Assembly (NCBI GenBank): GCA_015680685.1
Contig: MNCI01003413.1
Coordinates: 69,150 to 133,149 of the forward strand
Direction of reading: 5' to 3'
Length of the DNA: 64,000 nucleotides
Source: Gnetum montanum
Lineage: Eukaryota > Streptophyta > Gnetopsida > Gnetales > Gnetaceae
The translations under genes were made by a program, and so were the position numbers. Of this stretch, positions 35,122-46,135 are shown in pieces. A model generated the notes under the pieces. It was not told where the DNA came from, made no database searches, and worked only from the letters and a program-made list of their open reading frames with translations. Every line of letters starts with the position of its first letter. Position 1 is the first letter of the stretch.

Positions 35122-37129
35122 TGAAAACTTATCCTTGAGTATATAAGAAGAGGAACAAGTCCTTTACAAAATATATTAGGAGGTATGAACTATTCGACTA
35201 ACATGTAGAGTGACATAGAGAAAATAGACAAATACAGAAGTTCTCGAGTATATAACATTACAATTGTATATAAAATTGGGTGTTCATGACAACAGGAAAG
35301 AATACCCTCAGATCCAATGGATATCCAACCCCTCTTGGCAATAGAAGAATGAGGGAGAGGTAGAAAAGATCCAGTAGTTATGGATAATCTCTCGTGAGTG
35401 ATATTGTTATATCCTCCTTAGTGAAGATAGTCTTGCTTCTAGTCCATGCTCCCCACTGCAATCACAAAAAAATCAAGGATTAGTATATAAAGTATAATAT
35501 ATAGTGGCTGAATACCATGTCTTGTCAATTATTTTATCTAGCCAAGTTATGATTGTAATAGATTGGTTGCTTGATAATGTTAGTGGGAAGACTAATGAAT
35601 GGATTAAGGAAGAGAAGTGGTCCATAAAATTTAGAAAAAGCTTAACGCAAGGAATATTGGAAAGAGGGTATAGAAATTCACAACAATGAAAAGAAGGAAT
35701 TCACTAAAAAATAGTTGTGAAGATGCATATAATTGGATGGCATGGATGGAATAAATAAAAAGAATTTGATTGTAACAATGTCTAAGGGTAAAGAAATTAA
35801 CTTAATAAAACCAAAAGATATGAAAGTGGGTCCTTCCCAAACCATGCACAAGTCTTTTATGCCCTTGCATAACTTCAAACCAAGGAGTCTGTGGGCACCA
35901 TGGATGATTAATGGTTATGAAAAGTTAAGTACAAAAACCTAGAAGTAACTGACTAAGAAACCCAACATATCAAATTAGAACATTAAATTAAAACATGAAA
36001 TTGGAAATGAGGTGAGGCATGAAAAGGATAGATGGATGAGAGAGAGAATTGAATGGAGTTCCTAATTATGGTCACGAAGTCCCTTGTGGAGTTTGTGATT
36101 AAATGACTCAATAGGATTCATCCTTGGTCTAAACCAAAACCAACCACTTTTAGTGACTTGGAATCAACATTCTAAGACTAGTCCATGCCCTGAGACACAA
36201 GAATGCTACCAAAAAACAACCACCATTCCAAATTGGAGAGAAAGTAGGAAGTAAGAAAGGGCCTTAGTTAGGGGAGACATGACAAGTCCCATAACTAGTG
36301 CTTGTAGCCCTTTTATTTGGTCTAAGGGGTGTGCTTTGAATTCCTTTTTGTTTTTTGAATGGAAACCACACCATGAAAAAATCCATGCATTTTTACATTT
36401 ATTTTGTCCAAGGGATGTGCTTTGAATTTTCATCTTTCTTTTTCTTTTCTTTTTTCGATCAGGACCACACCATGCAAAGACTTATTTGACTTCCTATTTT
36501 GGAATGACACAGAATAGTGAGAAGCTCATGAGAACACTCCCACACATAGGAAAATAGAAAATCACAAAGAATATCGCATTCTTTAAAGCCACACCTTATC
36601 CAAACCTTTGATTCCTTCTCAATTTCGGAAACTACACAAGTCACCAATTTGTTAAGGTTACATTAATGAAAAAGGAATTGCACATTTCCAAAACAAGAAA
36701 AACCATAAAGTATATGGATGGGTGGATGATGTGGACTCACTGCTTGTTACATGAAAAGAAACCATGTCCCAGTCGTCAATAATGACATTCAAAGTTAGAA
36801 ACCAAACATCAATAATCAAATTACAAATGAAACATACCACCATGGAGTAGCACATTACCATTGTACCTAATACCTTATTAGTAGAAAGAGTAGAGAAACA
36901 CACTAAACACAAAAAATATAAAAGAAAGTAAAAGAGTATGCAATAAATATCAAATATAATAACAATGGTGTAAAAAAAAACTTAGAAAAGATCAATAATC
37001 TAAAAAACAAAAAGATGTAAAACAAAGATGTAATACAAAGAATATAAAAGCAAAAAGTTGTAAAACCAAAAATGTATAAAACAAAAAAATCAAAAGACTG
37101 AGGAGCTACAAAAAGTATTAGTATGGGTG
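35122..37129 (-). other. Element C 3' noncoding region
   Basis: About 2 kb without a supported ORF. Shared with the D, F and G 3' regions. Two copies of a box with aaaccacaccatg.aaaa (about 36362-36382 and 36462-36482) suggest a local duplication. An A-rich tract covers 36900-37100. Confidence 0.55.
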
Positions 37130-37371
37130 GCCATCTCTCCCACGACTAAGTTGGAAAGGGGAGATCTGAAAAATTGAGCATGGTTGTCCATCTAGTGAGG
37201 TGTCTATTCAGTTGGTTGGCTTGGGCTCATGTAAAGGCTTCAATTATTGGGTGTTGACTAGTTGTTTATTATCTAGGCTATTAGGTTTATAGATAATCAT
37301 GGCCTCAGATTGAAAAGTCTCATCAATAATGTAAGGTCCTTTACACAACATTTAAAATTTGGTTCATTGGG
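37130..37371 (-). pseudogene. Element C integrase C-terminal tail and internal polypurine-like motif
   Basis: 37130-37150 reads cttagtcgtgggagagatgg on the minus strand (internal polypurine-like motif). Upstream, the minus strand matches the A tail aaatgttgtg...ctagtcaacatc..., with stops. It continues at 46136 beyond the nested element A, whose target-site duplication lies at 37372-37376. Confidence 0.65.
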
Positions 37372-37376
37372 GTATG
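37372..37376. repeat. Target-site duplication of element A, left copy (GTATG)
   Basis: gtatg precedes the TGATGAGCC of the 5' LTR. The right copy at 46131-46135 is gtaca. Both can derive from GTACG by one CpG transition each. The paralogue in D near 34060 reads gcaca. Confidence 0.65.
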
Positions 37377-38205
37377 TGATGAGCCACGATATTGAGGCCA
37401 CAATATCGAGTCCGCAATATTGGAGCTTGCCAAGTGATATCAAACATTTAATGTTGAAACCTATCTCGTTGCCTATAAATGAGAGGTAGGTGCACTTGGT
37501 TTTGGCATTAGTTTTCTTAGTCCCTTACCCGAACTATTTTAGTTTTCCCTTTCCAAAGTTAGAATTATTTCTAAATGCCCATAGTAGGAGTCATAAAGTG
37601 AATGGGTCTTTATTTGAGCATTATGTACCTAAGCACACCTTGTGTCTAGAAATAAAGATGAACTTTGTGATAAACCTTGCAGCATTCAAAATAGCTTATT
37701 TATTGCATTTAATGTTATTTATAGTTATTTAATTCTTTCGTTAGTTAATTGATGTTTATTTTATTGATTTGTTAATTTTCACAAGTAAGAACACTCAATA
37801 CGACCACTTCAAGCATACATGGAATGGTTGGTAACCAAGTAATGACTATTGTTTGGTAATCCTAGTAGTGTTACACTGGTTTAGGATGTGTACGGAGAGT
37901 GGAAACTAATGCTAGTGTTAGGACTAGTTAGAACCTAGCAGATTAGTTAAATTAAATTAGTTACTTAATTATTTCACTTCTCCCTTTTAGCACCAGGACA
38001 TAAACATAAAAAGCATAAAATCATATACCTCAAGTTTACTTAACCATACAATCGTGCCATACGAGTAAGCTTGGGAAGACAATGATCGTTTAACCCATCC
38101 TTGTTTTGTGAAGGTGCATAAGCACTTAGTCCTTGGAGTTCAACTAGATCACACATAACAATTGTATTCATATGGTTAAGCATAGGGGTACCTTGCCGCT
38201 CATCA
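37377..38205 (+). repeat. Element A 5' LTR
   Basis: An 829-bp LTR, tgatgagccacg to gccgctcatca, with cgatattg/caatatcg words at 37390-37430 and a TATA region gcctataaatgagag near 37471. It matches 45317-46130. Confidence 0.9.
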
Positions 38206-38224
38206 TTAGCACCATTGTTGGGGA
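38206..38224 (+). promoter_or_regulatory. Primer-binding site of element A
   Basis: ttagcaccattgttgggga starts next to the LTR end. It is the Athila-type TTGGCGCCGTTGCCGGGGA with transitions, three of them at former CpG sites. Confidence 0.75.
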
Positions 38225-38345
38225 TTTTGTTTTTTGTGCACTAATTAGAACTTAGGAATCTTCCCATTGTTGGAACAAACCCTTAGGGTTAGTTATGAAA
38301 TAATAATAATAATATAATAATACATTGCACACTAAATAATTAATC

Positions 38346-40330
38346 ATGTCTCCTTCTTCTTATGAGAGTGCTTCATCACCTAGGTTTGCCACAATGAATA
38401 GTTCAAGGCGTAGTACACATGATGATCGGCTAGTGCCCCAATAGTTTTGCTTGGTATACATTCATCCCATTGAGTATGTACTAGACTTTGCCTTTATCCT
38501 CCACTAAGATGAATAGTTGTGATGGTGTGATTTAGAGGGTAACATAGTGTTACCACCCAATCGCTCAATCCCAAGCATGCTTCTTGATGCTCTCACATGA
38601 ATTGGTATGTAGCACTTAGAATCGGAATACCTTGTGCATGAACAAGATTTAAGGTATTATCAACCTACGGAGGCATAACATCAAAGGGACCTACAATAGG
38701 AGAGACATTATAAATCTATAAAGGGAAAGTGATCTTAGGATGTTCCATATGTCCTAAGTGAAAATAAGGATGGTGAACTTGCCTCAAGAGGTTTTCCACA
38801 AAACGATGTTCCTCTCGTTGACTTCTGTCAAGGGGTTGTGTATCAGAACCTTCACTCAACCATCCATAACCTAGGCTCTGATACCAACAGACACAAAGGG
38901 TCCAAAAAAAGAACACAAATGCATGAAAAAGATGAAAATTCTAATCATAACTGCAATCTAGGTCATGACCATTGAAGAGAGGGTAGCGAGCACCATCATG
39001 GTGATGGCCCTCCTTCCTCTTCACCTTCATCAGCTCCCTCCCCCTCTCCTTTGGGATCTGGATGTAATTGCAAAGAGAAAGTTCATGAGGATAATGGTAA
39101 GAGAAATAGAGATCATAGATGGAATAGTCAAGAAAGGGGACAAGGGCATTCTAGAGAAGCACATCATGAAAGGAGGAAGAGTAGCAAATAGCATAGGCAT
39201 CATATATGCCATAGAGAATATGATCACAATGAATTCCTACTTGCTACTCGAAGTATGATAGATATAAATAAAGCCATTAGGATCCCAAAAAGGCACCAAA
39301 AGGATAGTAGGATCAAAAGATTAGACATGAAAAATATCTCATGATTTAAAGGGGGATACAATGTTGATCCTCAAAATCATCTAGAAGTGTTCTATGATGC
39401 ATGTGCCTTGCAAAATATAGAAAACGAGTGGCAAAAAATAAAGTTATTTCCACAGACACTGATCAAAGAAGTAGAAAGCTAGTACTAGTATTTAGAACCA
39501 GAATCCATTCATCGATGGAGTACCATGTTAGAGTTATTCAACAATAAGTATCAAATGTACTCCCGAGTGTTCAACTTGCAAAAGCAAATCCAAGGATGTA
39601 AACAAGGAGGACACAAACCCTTCGATGCTATCATGGGCCAATATTATGCATTATTACATCATTGTGCTAGCCATGGTTACTCATAGAGGGAACAACTATG
39701 CCATCTCATAGATGGGCTTAGGTAGAAAACATGAAGAACCCTTGGGACTTATGCCCAAGGAAGGCTATCTAAGCTCAGAGCCCATCAAATACAAAGATTG
39801 TTGGAGTAAGTTTCCAAGGAAGAAGGTGAGTTAAGAAAAAGAGAAAATGTAGAGGAATACAACTAAGACCATTTCCTCCTAAAGAAGGAAGTTATATTTT
39901 GTGAGGATGAAGAAGAGTCACCATTTGAAGAGATGGTGAATAGGAAGACTTTGCTCATTCAAATGTTTGCATTAGATATATCACAAAGGTAGATCAAATG
40001 TGGGACTTCCTAGATAATAAATTTCAAACCGTTCTCAAAATATTAGAGGAGTCTAGAGAGCAAGGAAGTGACCAAGAAAGGAGAAAAAAGAAAGAAAATG
40101 AATATGCACGTAACAATGGTAAGGGCAAAGTTGCCATCATTGAAGAGGTTGTGGATTTGGATACAGAAAATGATGGCGGATGTGAGATATGCAAATATGA
40201 CCACCCTAAATGATGTTGCCTAGTAATCTCACATTTGAAAGAGTCTGGGGTGTACACACTAAACCCCTAATTAAATAGATAGCAACCACCCTGAAGGTTA
40301 CCTTATCCTCAAGGTAACTTAAGGCAGTTC
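38346..40330 (+). pseudogene. Element A gag, decayed
   Basis: ATG at 38346 gives MSPSSYESASSPRFATMNSS, then an acidic/aromatic N-terminal part (IHPIEYVLDFAFILH) that C shares and E, F and G seem to lack. About 38660-38960 is a foreign insert. After it come a Ser/Pro/Arg-rich part, capsid motifs KAIRIPKRHQKDSRIKRLDM, GGYNVDPQNHLEVFYDA and RTLGTYAQGRLSKLRAH, and a basic coiled region. CEICKYDHPK then two Cys at 40181-40219 follow, with a stop inside the motif. In-frame stops and one or more shifts make it non-functional. It is the gag of the autonomous branch of the family. Confidence 0.75.
38660..38960 (-). mobile_element. Small insert with an initiator-Met tRNA-type primer site
   Basis: Sequence here has no counterpart in the other gag copies. 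On the minus strand it contains tggtatcagagcctagg (about 38870-38886), the well-known initiator-methionine tRNA primer-binding site of many Copia and TRIM elements. Next to it, a short ORF remnant includes REEHRFVENLLRQVHHPYF. It is probably a fragment of a Copia-type or TRIM element inserted in gag of A. Boundaries are approximate and no LTR pair is visible. Confidence 0.5.
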
Positions 40331-41410
40331 CACCAACCCTTGATGTATTATCCAAATGGAACTACACCACAACCAAATGAATAGTATCAACAGTGGTAAC
40401 ACCCATAATCATGGGGAATTCTAGCACCACATCAATAGTACCCTTACCATTAACTTGATCCATATGGGTACTATGTGCAGCAGCCAATCTCTCCACATGA
40501 CTCTACTAGTCATGTCACTCCTCAGCCTCACTACCAAGTCCATGAGTACTATAGAATGCCTTCTTCTAGGAGAGATGTTCCACAAACATACTATCCTTCT
40601 CATTTGATCACACCTCTTCCACCCTTAGCTCCATTGCCACCTACGTTAGCTATGCAGGGTGAGCTCCCTACCTAGCCATAACAACGCAACACTACAAGGG
40701 CTGTCAACCCTTAACCTACTGTTGGTTCAGACAATCACACAAAGAAGATACCTTTCGTTAGAACCAAAATTTCAACTAAGTTCTTACAACCACAAGTGGC
40801 TGATCCTCTAAATGCCTTATCATCATTCAAATCTTCAAATCTTCCTTCAAACCAAAGATCGTACTTAATGCACACAATCATGTTGACTTATGTCATTACT
40901 GACTGGATTAAAGCTAGCCATGTTCCTAGGAAATTCTCTAATCCTAGGAGTCCTCTTATATATTTACAAATCATTGGGAATGAGCTATGCAAAGCTCTTT
41001 TGGATTTAGGTTTTGGTGTCAACTTAATCTCTCAAGAAATGTACAAAGCCTAGAACCTATCTTCACTAAAAAAGAGTAACATTCATTAGATTTGGTTGAC
41101 CAATCCATCACTATCCCATTAGGACTAGTGGAGGACATTATCACCACTATTTGTGGATGGTCGTATCTAGCCAATTTCCTAGTGATTCAAGTCAACAACT
41201 ACAAGGGGGACTTTCCAATCATTATGGGAAGAGCATTACTAAGCACAATTGATGCGTTCCTATGAATACGTGATCTTTCCCTAGAAATATTAAAAGAAAA
41301 TACGTTTGGAAAGATCGAGAAGAAGAAAGTTCCATGCATCGCATACAGTGACATAGGGTGCAACTGCATGTAGAAGGCCTGGTTTGTACAATGTTTAACA
41401 TTGCATACAT
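40331..41410 (+). pseudogene. Element A: gag tail and retropepsin-like protease
   Basis: A Pro/Gln/Tyr-rich spacer (40340-40680) leads to an open stretch at 40796-41053. It includes RSYLMHTIMLTYVITDWIKA, RSPLIYLQIIGNELCKALLD and LGFGVNLISQEMYKA. The protease active site is D-L-G here; Athila proteases often have DLG, so this may be natural. After a frame change, GDFPIIMGRALLSTIDAFL (41205-41263) is the C-terminal protease part corresponding to the (I/L)xGRxxL motif. D and C have the same segments (KALLDSISSVNLI in D, with G missing at the active site). Function: cleavage of the polyprotein; dead here because of stops. Confidence 0.7.
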
Positions 41411-41519
41411 ACAACTAGTATGCATAAATAACTAACATACAAAGATGCCTATATGTAGTAGCCATAAGATAGGAAGGTACCTAGTGGATGATAGCTAACC
41501 AAGAGAGCAACTAAAATAT

Positions 41520-42560
41520 ATGCATGGAACCAACTAAGAGCTTGACTTGTGCCTACATTGATAGCATAGACACATTAGAGTAAGCCCATCACCAACTTCC
41601 AATTCTTGACATTGAAAATATCAACTGGGGGAAGTTGGAAATCCCTGACAAGTTCAAGTAAGAGCCCCTTGAGTTAAAATCGTTGCCCATCGATATGGTG
41701 TATACATTTCTCAAGAATGGAAAATTGGTAATCATTAACACTAAGCTCGCTCCTCAACAAATAAAAAGACTGCTGAAAATGGTAAAAAAATGGTTGAAAG
41801 TCTTTACTTAGTCATATCCCAAATTAACAAAAATAGATCCTAGGATATGCCAACATAGAATTTACACTAATCCATCCATAAAGCCTTGACGACAACCACA
41901 GAGGTGACTGAACCCAAAGCTTAAGCAAGTGGTTAAAGAAAAAATTGAACAACTTCTAAAAGCTGGGTTCATCTACCCCATTGCTAACAGTGAATGGGTT
42001 AGTCCCTTAGTCATTGTGCCTAAAAATGGAGGTAAATGGAGGGTGTGTATAGACTTTAGGCTACTAAACATGGCAACATTCAAAGACCACTTCCCATTGC
42101 CATTCATTGATCAAGTCTTAAACACCATTGCAGGGCATTGCTACTATAGTTTTTTGGATGGTTATAGTGGATACAATCAAATTCAAATAGCATCAAAAGA
42201 CCAAGCCAAGACCACGTTCACAAATCCTTGGGGGACTTTTGCATATAGGTAGATGTTTTTTAGCTTGTGCAATGCCCTAGCAACGTTTCAATGTTTGGTT
42301 CTAAGTATCTTTCAGCAAAAAATAGGGAATGGTTTGGAGGTTTTCATGGATGATTTCTCCACCTATGGAGCAGACTTTGAGCAAGCATTGGACTGATTAG
42401 AGAAAGTACTAAAATAATGTATAGAAACCAACTTGAGGCTCAATTGGAAAAAAATCCATTTAATGGTCCAAGAAGGCATTGTGTTAGGGCATAAGATTTC
42501 ACAAATAGGTATAGAGGTAGATCCTAAAAAGATTAAGGTTATCCAAGGAATCACTATTCA
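41520..42560 (+). pseudogene. Element A reverse transcriptase
   Basis: RNA-directed DNA polymerase of the element. A linker (MEPTKSLTCAYIDSID, INWGKLEIPDKFK) precedes KIEQLLKAGFIYPIANSEWV, GGKWRVCIDFRLLNM, DHFPLPFIDQ, YSFLDGYSGYNQIQIA and PWGTFAYR. The catalytic FMDD is intact at 42343-42354 and is followed by STYGADFEQALD. The window 41929-42252 is open. A TAG at 42250 stands where C has Gln, and a TGA and TAA follow near 42396 and 42414. The DHFPLPFIDQ and FLDGYSGYNQI motifs indicate the Athila/Tat branch. Confidence 0.85.
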
Positions 42561-42589
42561 AGATAAAACTGTAAAAGATATCTGATCAT

Positions 42590-43280
42590 TCCTTAGACAT
42601 ACTGGTTATTATAGATGCTTTATTGATAACTTTTCAAAGGTTGCAAAACCATTGGTTGAATTAATGAAAAAGGATGTACCCTTTGAATGGACTAGGGAAT
42701 GTGAGCTAGCTTTCCAAACCTTAAAATAGAAGCTTGTAGAAACACCTATTCTACAAGCTCCTAACTAATCTAGACCATTCCACATAATGACTGACACATC
42801 CAACTTTACTTTAGGAGCCATACTTACACAGTCAGATGATAAAAAATGACCCTATTACATTCACTATGCAAGTCAAAGTATTGCTGGTGCACAACCTAAT
42901 TACACCACAATAGAAAAAGAATTAATGGCTATGGTGTTTGCACTAGAAAAATTTAGGCACTATGTATTGGGCTATAAGATATTTGTACATACGAATCATG
43001 TGCAATTCAAATCCTGATGAATAAACCAATGGTTAGCGGTTGCATCATATGGTGGCTCGTGATCTTACAAGAGTTCAACCTTACAATGATCGATTATAAA
43101 GGCACCAAGAATGTTGTTGCTAATCATTTATCTCAATTACAATGGGACAACAAAGAGGACGAATATCCAATTTCTAACCATTTCCCCAATGAACTCCTCT
43201 TTGCAAGTGTAATAGACAATCAATTAACCATAGAGAAAAATTGGTATAGTAGCATTCTTACCTATCTCCTCACATAAGAA
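42590..43280 (+). pseudogene. Element A RNase H
   Basis: The domain follows the thumb region (SKVAKPLVELMKKDVPFEW). It reads PFHIMTDTSNFTLGAILTQ (catalytic Asp at 42793), YTTIEKELMAMVFALEKFRH (Glu) and VLGYKIFVHTNH, where Asn at 42994-42996 replaces the conserved Asp of V-x-T-D-H. C keeps IDH and D keeps MDH at that place. The trailing linker 43017-43277 is open: NVVANHLSQLQWDNKEDEYP. One of the metal-binding acids is therefore lost in A by a G to A change. Confidence 0.8.
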
Positions 43281-43289
43281 ACACCACAA

Positions 43290-44470
43290 GGGTTAGACGT
43301 TAAAAAGAAACAAAATTTTTTTTACCAAGCCAAATATTTCATGGAAATCAATGGATAACTTTATAAAGTATGTTCTGATGGCTTGGTCGAATGGTGTATT
43401 CCCAATGTAGATCAATTGTGAGTTCTCCAAGATGCTCATGAATGCCCTTGTGGGGGTCATTACATTGGGAGATGAACAACCATTAAAATCTTTTTTGTAG
43501 GATATTATTGGCCTACATTGTTCTGGGACACTCATCATTTCGTCTAATTTTGTGAGTGTTGCCAACGTGATGAGGGAAGGACTACAAGAATGGAGGGTCC
43601 ATAATAATGGATTCAATCCTTAGAACCATTCAACATATGGGGAATTGATTTTATGGGGCCTCTTACACCAATGTCCAATGGAAAGGCCTACATTGTTGTT
43701 ACTATTAACGATTTTACAAAGTGGGTAGAAGCAGCCATTCTTATGGACTATACATCATCTACCGCTACACGATTTATTCAACAACAAATCATAAATAGGT
43801 TTGGCATGCCTCATGCCCTTATTTCTAACAATGGTACACACTTTACAGGTGTGACTTTTCGAAAGTTGATGCAATGCTTAGGAGTTGAGCACAAATTGAC
43901 TACACCATATCATCCTCAAGCGAATGGTCAAGCTGAAGTTACCAATAGGGAGATCATAAAAATATTAACATGAACCATTAGAAAATATAGGCGAGATTGG
44001 AGCACAAAGATAAAAAATGCTCTTTGGGCATACCACTCCATGTGGAAACTCCTTATAGGCTACTCTCCCTATGAGTTACTGTATGGTAAACTTCCAATGC
44101 TTCCTATTCAAGCTAAGCTTCGTACCCTATCCATAGAATGTGCCCTTAAGCTTGACCTCAATCTAGCACAAAAAGAATAGTTAATGAACCTTAACTTGCT
44201 AGATGAGAACTGATTAGATACCTTGTCATCTAAAAAATTACACAAGGCCTTTAATAAACAATGTCATAACCTAAGGATTAGGAAAGTCAAATACCAATTG
44301 GGAGATAAGGTTCTGTATTGGAATCCCACACATGTCACAATGAACTAAATTTCAAATGTTGTGGGAGGGAGCTTGTATCATTCATGAAACTTTTCCTTCA
44401 GGGGCCATGATGATCTATAACCTTGAAAGCTTGAATAAGAAATTACTAGTCAACATCTAGCAAACCAAAC
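43290..44470 (+). pseudogene. Element A integrase
   Basis: Inserts element DNA into the genome. The N-terminal HHCC-type zinc-binding part is visible: AHECPCGGHYIG and FCECCQRDEGR (43430-43575). The core has WGIDFMGPL (first catalytic Asp at 43646), then open 43653-43973 with DFTKWVEAAI, RFGMPHALISNNGTHF and PYHPQANGQAEVTN. The second catalytic Asp is Asn (43827-43829); C retains YDNGTHF. The Glu at 43935 is present. The C-terminal part reads LWAYHSMWK, GYSPYELLYGKLP, KVKYQLGDKVLYW. No chromodomain follows. Multiple stops after 43973. Confidence 0.85.
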
Positions 44471-45300
44471 CATTCCATGAGCCTAAAATAGCTAGTACTA
44501 ATACTACCTCTATTGGTGGACAACCTTGCTCCCTATTTTGGATCACCTCCTTCCAACTTAGTCATGGGGGAGATGGCCACCAATGCTAACCATTCTAAGC
44601 CCTCAGTTCCTTTTGAATTTTTGTTTTACACCATCATTAACATTTTTACTAATTATTTGTTTGATTTATTCTTACTCATCACATAATAAGTGCTCATGAT
44701 GATGGATTGTACTATAATGGTGTTGATTACTAATGTTTGGCTTTTACCTTTAACTTTTAATGTTGATACTAGGTTATGGTTTCTTTTGATAAAACAGGCA
44801 ATGAGTCACCAGTGATAAGCCTCTAACCTAGTATCTACCATACCCACAACCTAGCCAATGTGCTTCCTAGCGAGGCAAGATATCAATCACATTATATCTT
44901 ATCTATCCTTGCTAATTTATGATTGTGTTGTGTGTGCAGATGGTGATCACATGAAAAATGGACTAGGATAGGAGGGAGCACTAAAGATAGACTAGAGCTG
45001 AAGCAGTTATGCAAGGAACATGCATCGTATAGCCATGGATGAACAACAGTGTGCACATGGGCAGTAATGCACCTCATTTTCTATTCTCTCTTTCTCTCTC
45101 CAAGCTATCAAATAAGGGTCTGGATGTCATCTATGTACAATGTTCACCACAATGGGTATGGACACCACTATTTTAATATGTTTGCCAATTCGTTCACTGA
45201 GCATTTTGAGTCTGTCATTCCATGTTATTGTCACTTGTCATTTAGTTAATAATCCCATACCTTCCCAATATTTTGTAAGGAACTCAAGGACAAGTTTTTA
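44471..45300 (+). other. Element A 3' noncoding region with internal polypurine-like motif
   Basis: 44557-44576 reads acttagtcatgggggagatg, a near copy of the terminal polypurine tract (45302-45316) placed about 740 bp upstream, right at the end of pol. The rest is AT-rich and without supported genes. The region is shorter than in C, D, E, F and G. Confidence 0.65.
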
Positions 45301-45301
45301 T

Positions 45302-45316
45302 TTAGTTGTGGGGGTA
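45302..45316 (+). promoter_or_regulatory. Polypurine tract of element A
   Basis: ttagttgtgggggta directly precedes the 3' LTR. Confidence 0.8.
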
Positions 45317-46130
45317 TGATGAGCCAAAATATTAGGTCTACAATATTAGAGCTTGCCAAGTGATATTGGACATCTAATGTTAGAACCTATCTCATTGCCT
45401 ATCACAAGAGGCCAGCACACTTAGTTTTGACATTAGTTTTCTTAGTCCCTTACCCAAACTATTGTAGTTTTCCCTTTATAGAGTTAGAATTATTTCTAAA
45501 TGCCCACAGTATGAGTCATAAATTGAATGGATCTTTATTTGAACATTGTGTACCTAAGCACACCTTGTGTCCAAAAATAAAGACAAACTTTGTGATAAAT
45601 CTTGCAGCATTCAGAATAGCTTATTTATTGCATTTAATTTTATTTACAATTATTTAATGCTTTCATTAGTTAATTAATGTTTCTTTATTGATTCATTAAT
45701 TTTCACAAGTAACCACACTTAGTAAAACCACTTCAAGCATATGTGGAACACTTGGTAACCTAGTAACGATTAGCATTTGGTAATCCTAGTAGTGTTACTT
45801 TGGTTCAGGATGTGTATGGAGAGTGGGAACAGATGTTGGTATTAGGACTAGTTAGAACCTGGTGGATTAGTTAAATTAAATTAGTTACTTAATTATTTCA
45901 CTTCTCCCTTTTACAACTAGGACATAAACATAAAAAGCATAAAAATCATATACCTTAAGTTTAATTAACCATACAATCATGCCATACGAGTAAACTTGGG
46001 AAGACAATGATCACCTAACCCATATTTGTTCTATGAAGGCACATAAGCACTTAGTCATTGGAGTTTGACTAGATCACATGTAATGCTCGTATTCGTATGG
46101 TTGAGCATAGGGGTGCCTCAGCGCTCATTA
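45317..46130 (+). repeat. Element A 3' LTR
   Basis: An 814-bp partner of 37377-38205, tgatgagccaaaat to gcgctcatta (terminal CA is TA). Differences from the 5' copy are dominated by C/T and G/A changes. GTACA follows. Confidence 0.9.
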
Positions 46131-46135
46131 GTACA
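46131..46135. repeat. Target-site duplication of element A, right copy (GTACA)
   Basis: Pairs with GTATG at 37372-37376. The following tgtgtaggattctag is C integrase-tail sequence, matching tgtgtgggtttcctag in D. Confidence 0.65.

Larger units (their letters stand above)
37377..46130 (+). mobile_element. Element A: full-length Athila-like retrotransposon nested in C
   Basis: The most complete pol-bearing element in the window. Parts: 5' LTR 37377-38205, primer-binding site 38206-38224, gag 38346-40330 (with a small foreign insert), protease about 40800-41400, reverse transcriptase 41900-42500, RNase H 42590-43150, integrase 43300-44470, internal polypurine-like motif, 3' noncoding region, terminal polypurine tract and 3' LTR 45317-46130. 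Order PR-RT-RH-INT identifies Ty3/gypsy; primer site and RT motifs suggest Athila. No chromodomain and no env-like frame are seen. Stops in every domain make it inactive. Confidence 0.85.

Noticed and set aside
37490-37732. 80-codon frame in the 5' LTR of A, with a similar one at 45427-45657
   Set aside because: The two are similar only because they are LTR copies; the position downstream of the TATA box gives no evidence of coding use.
44471-45300. Possible env-like gene between pol and the 3' LTR of A
   Set aside because: No frame of adequate length and no signal peptide or membrane pattern; C and D also lack one.
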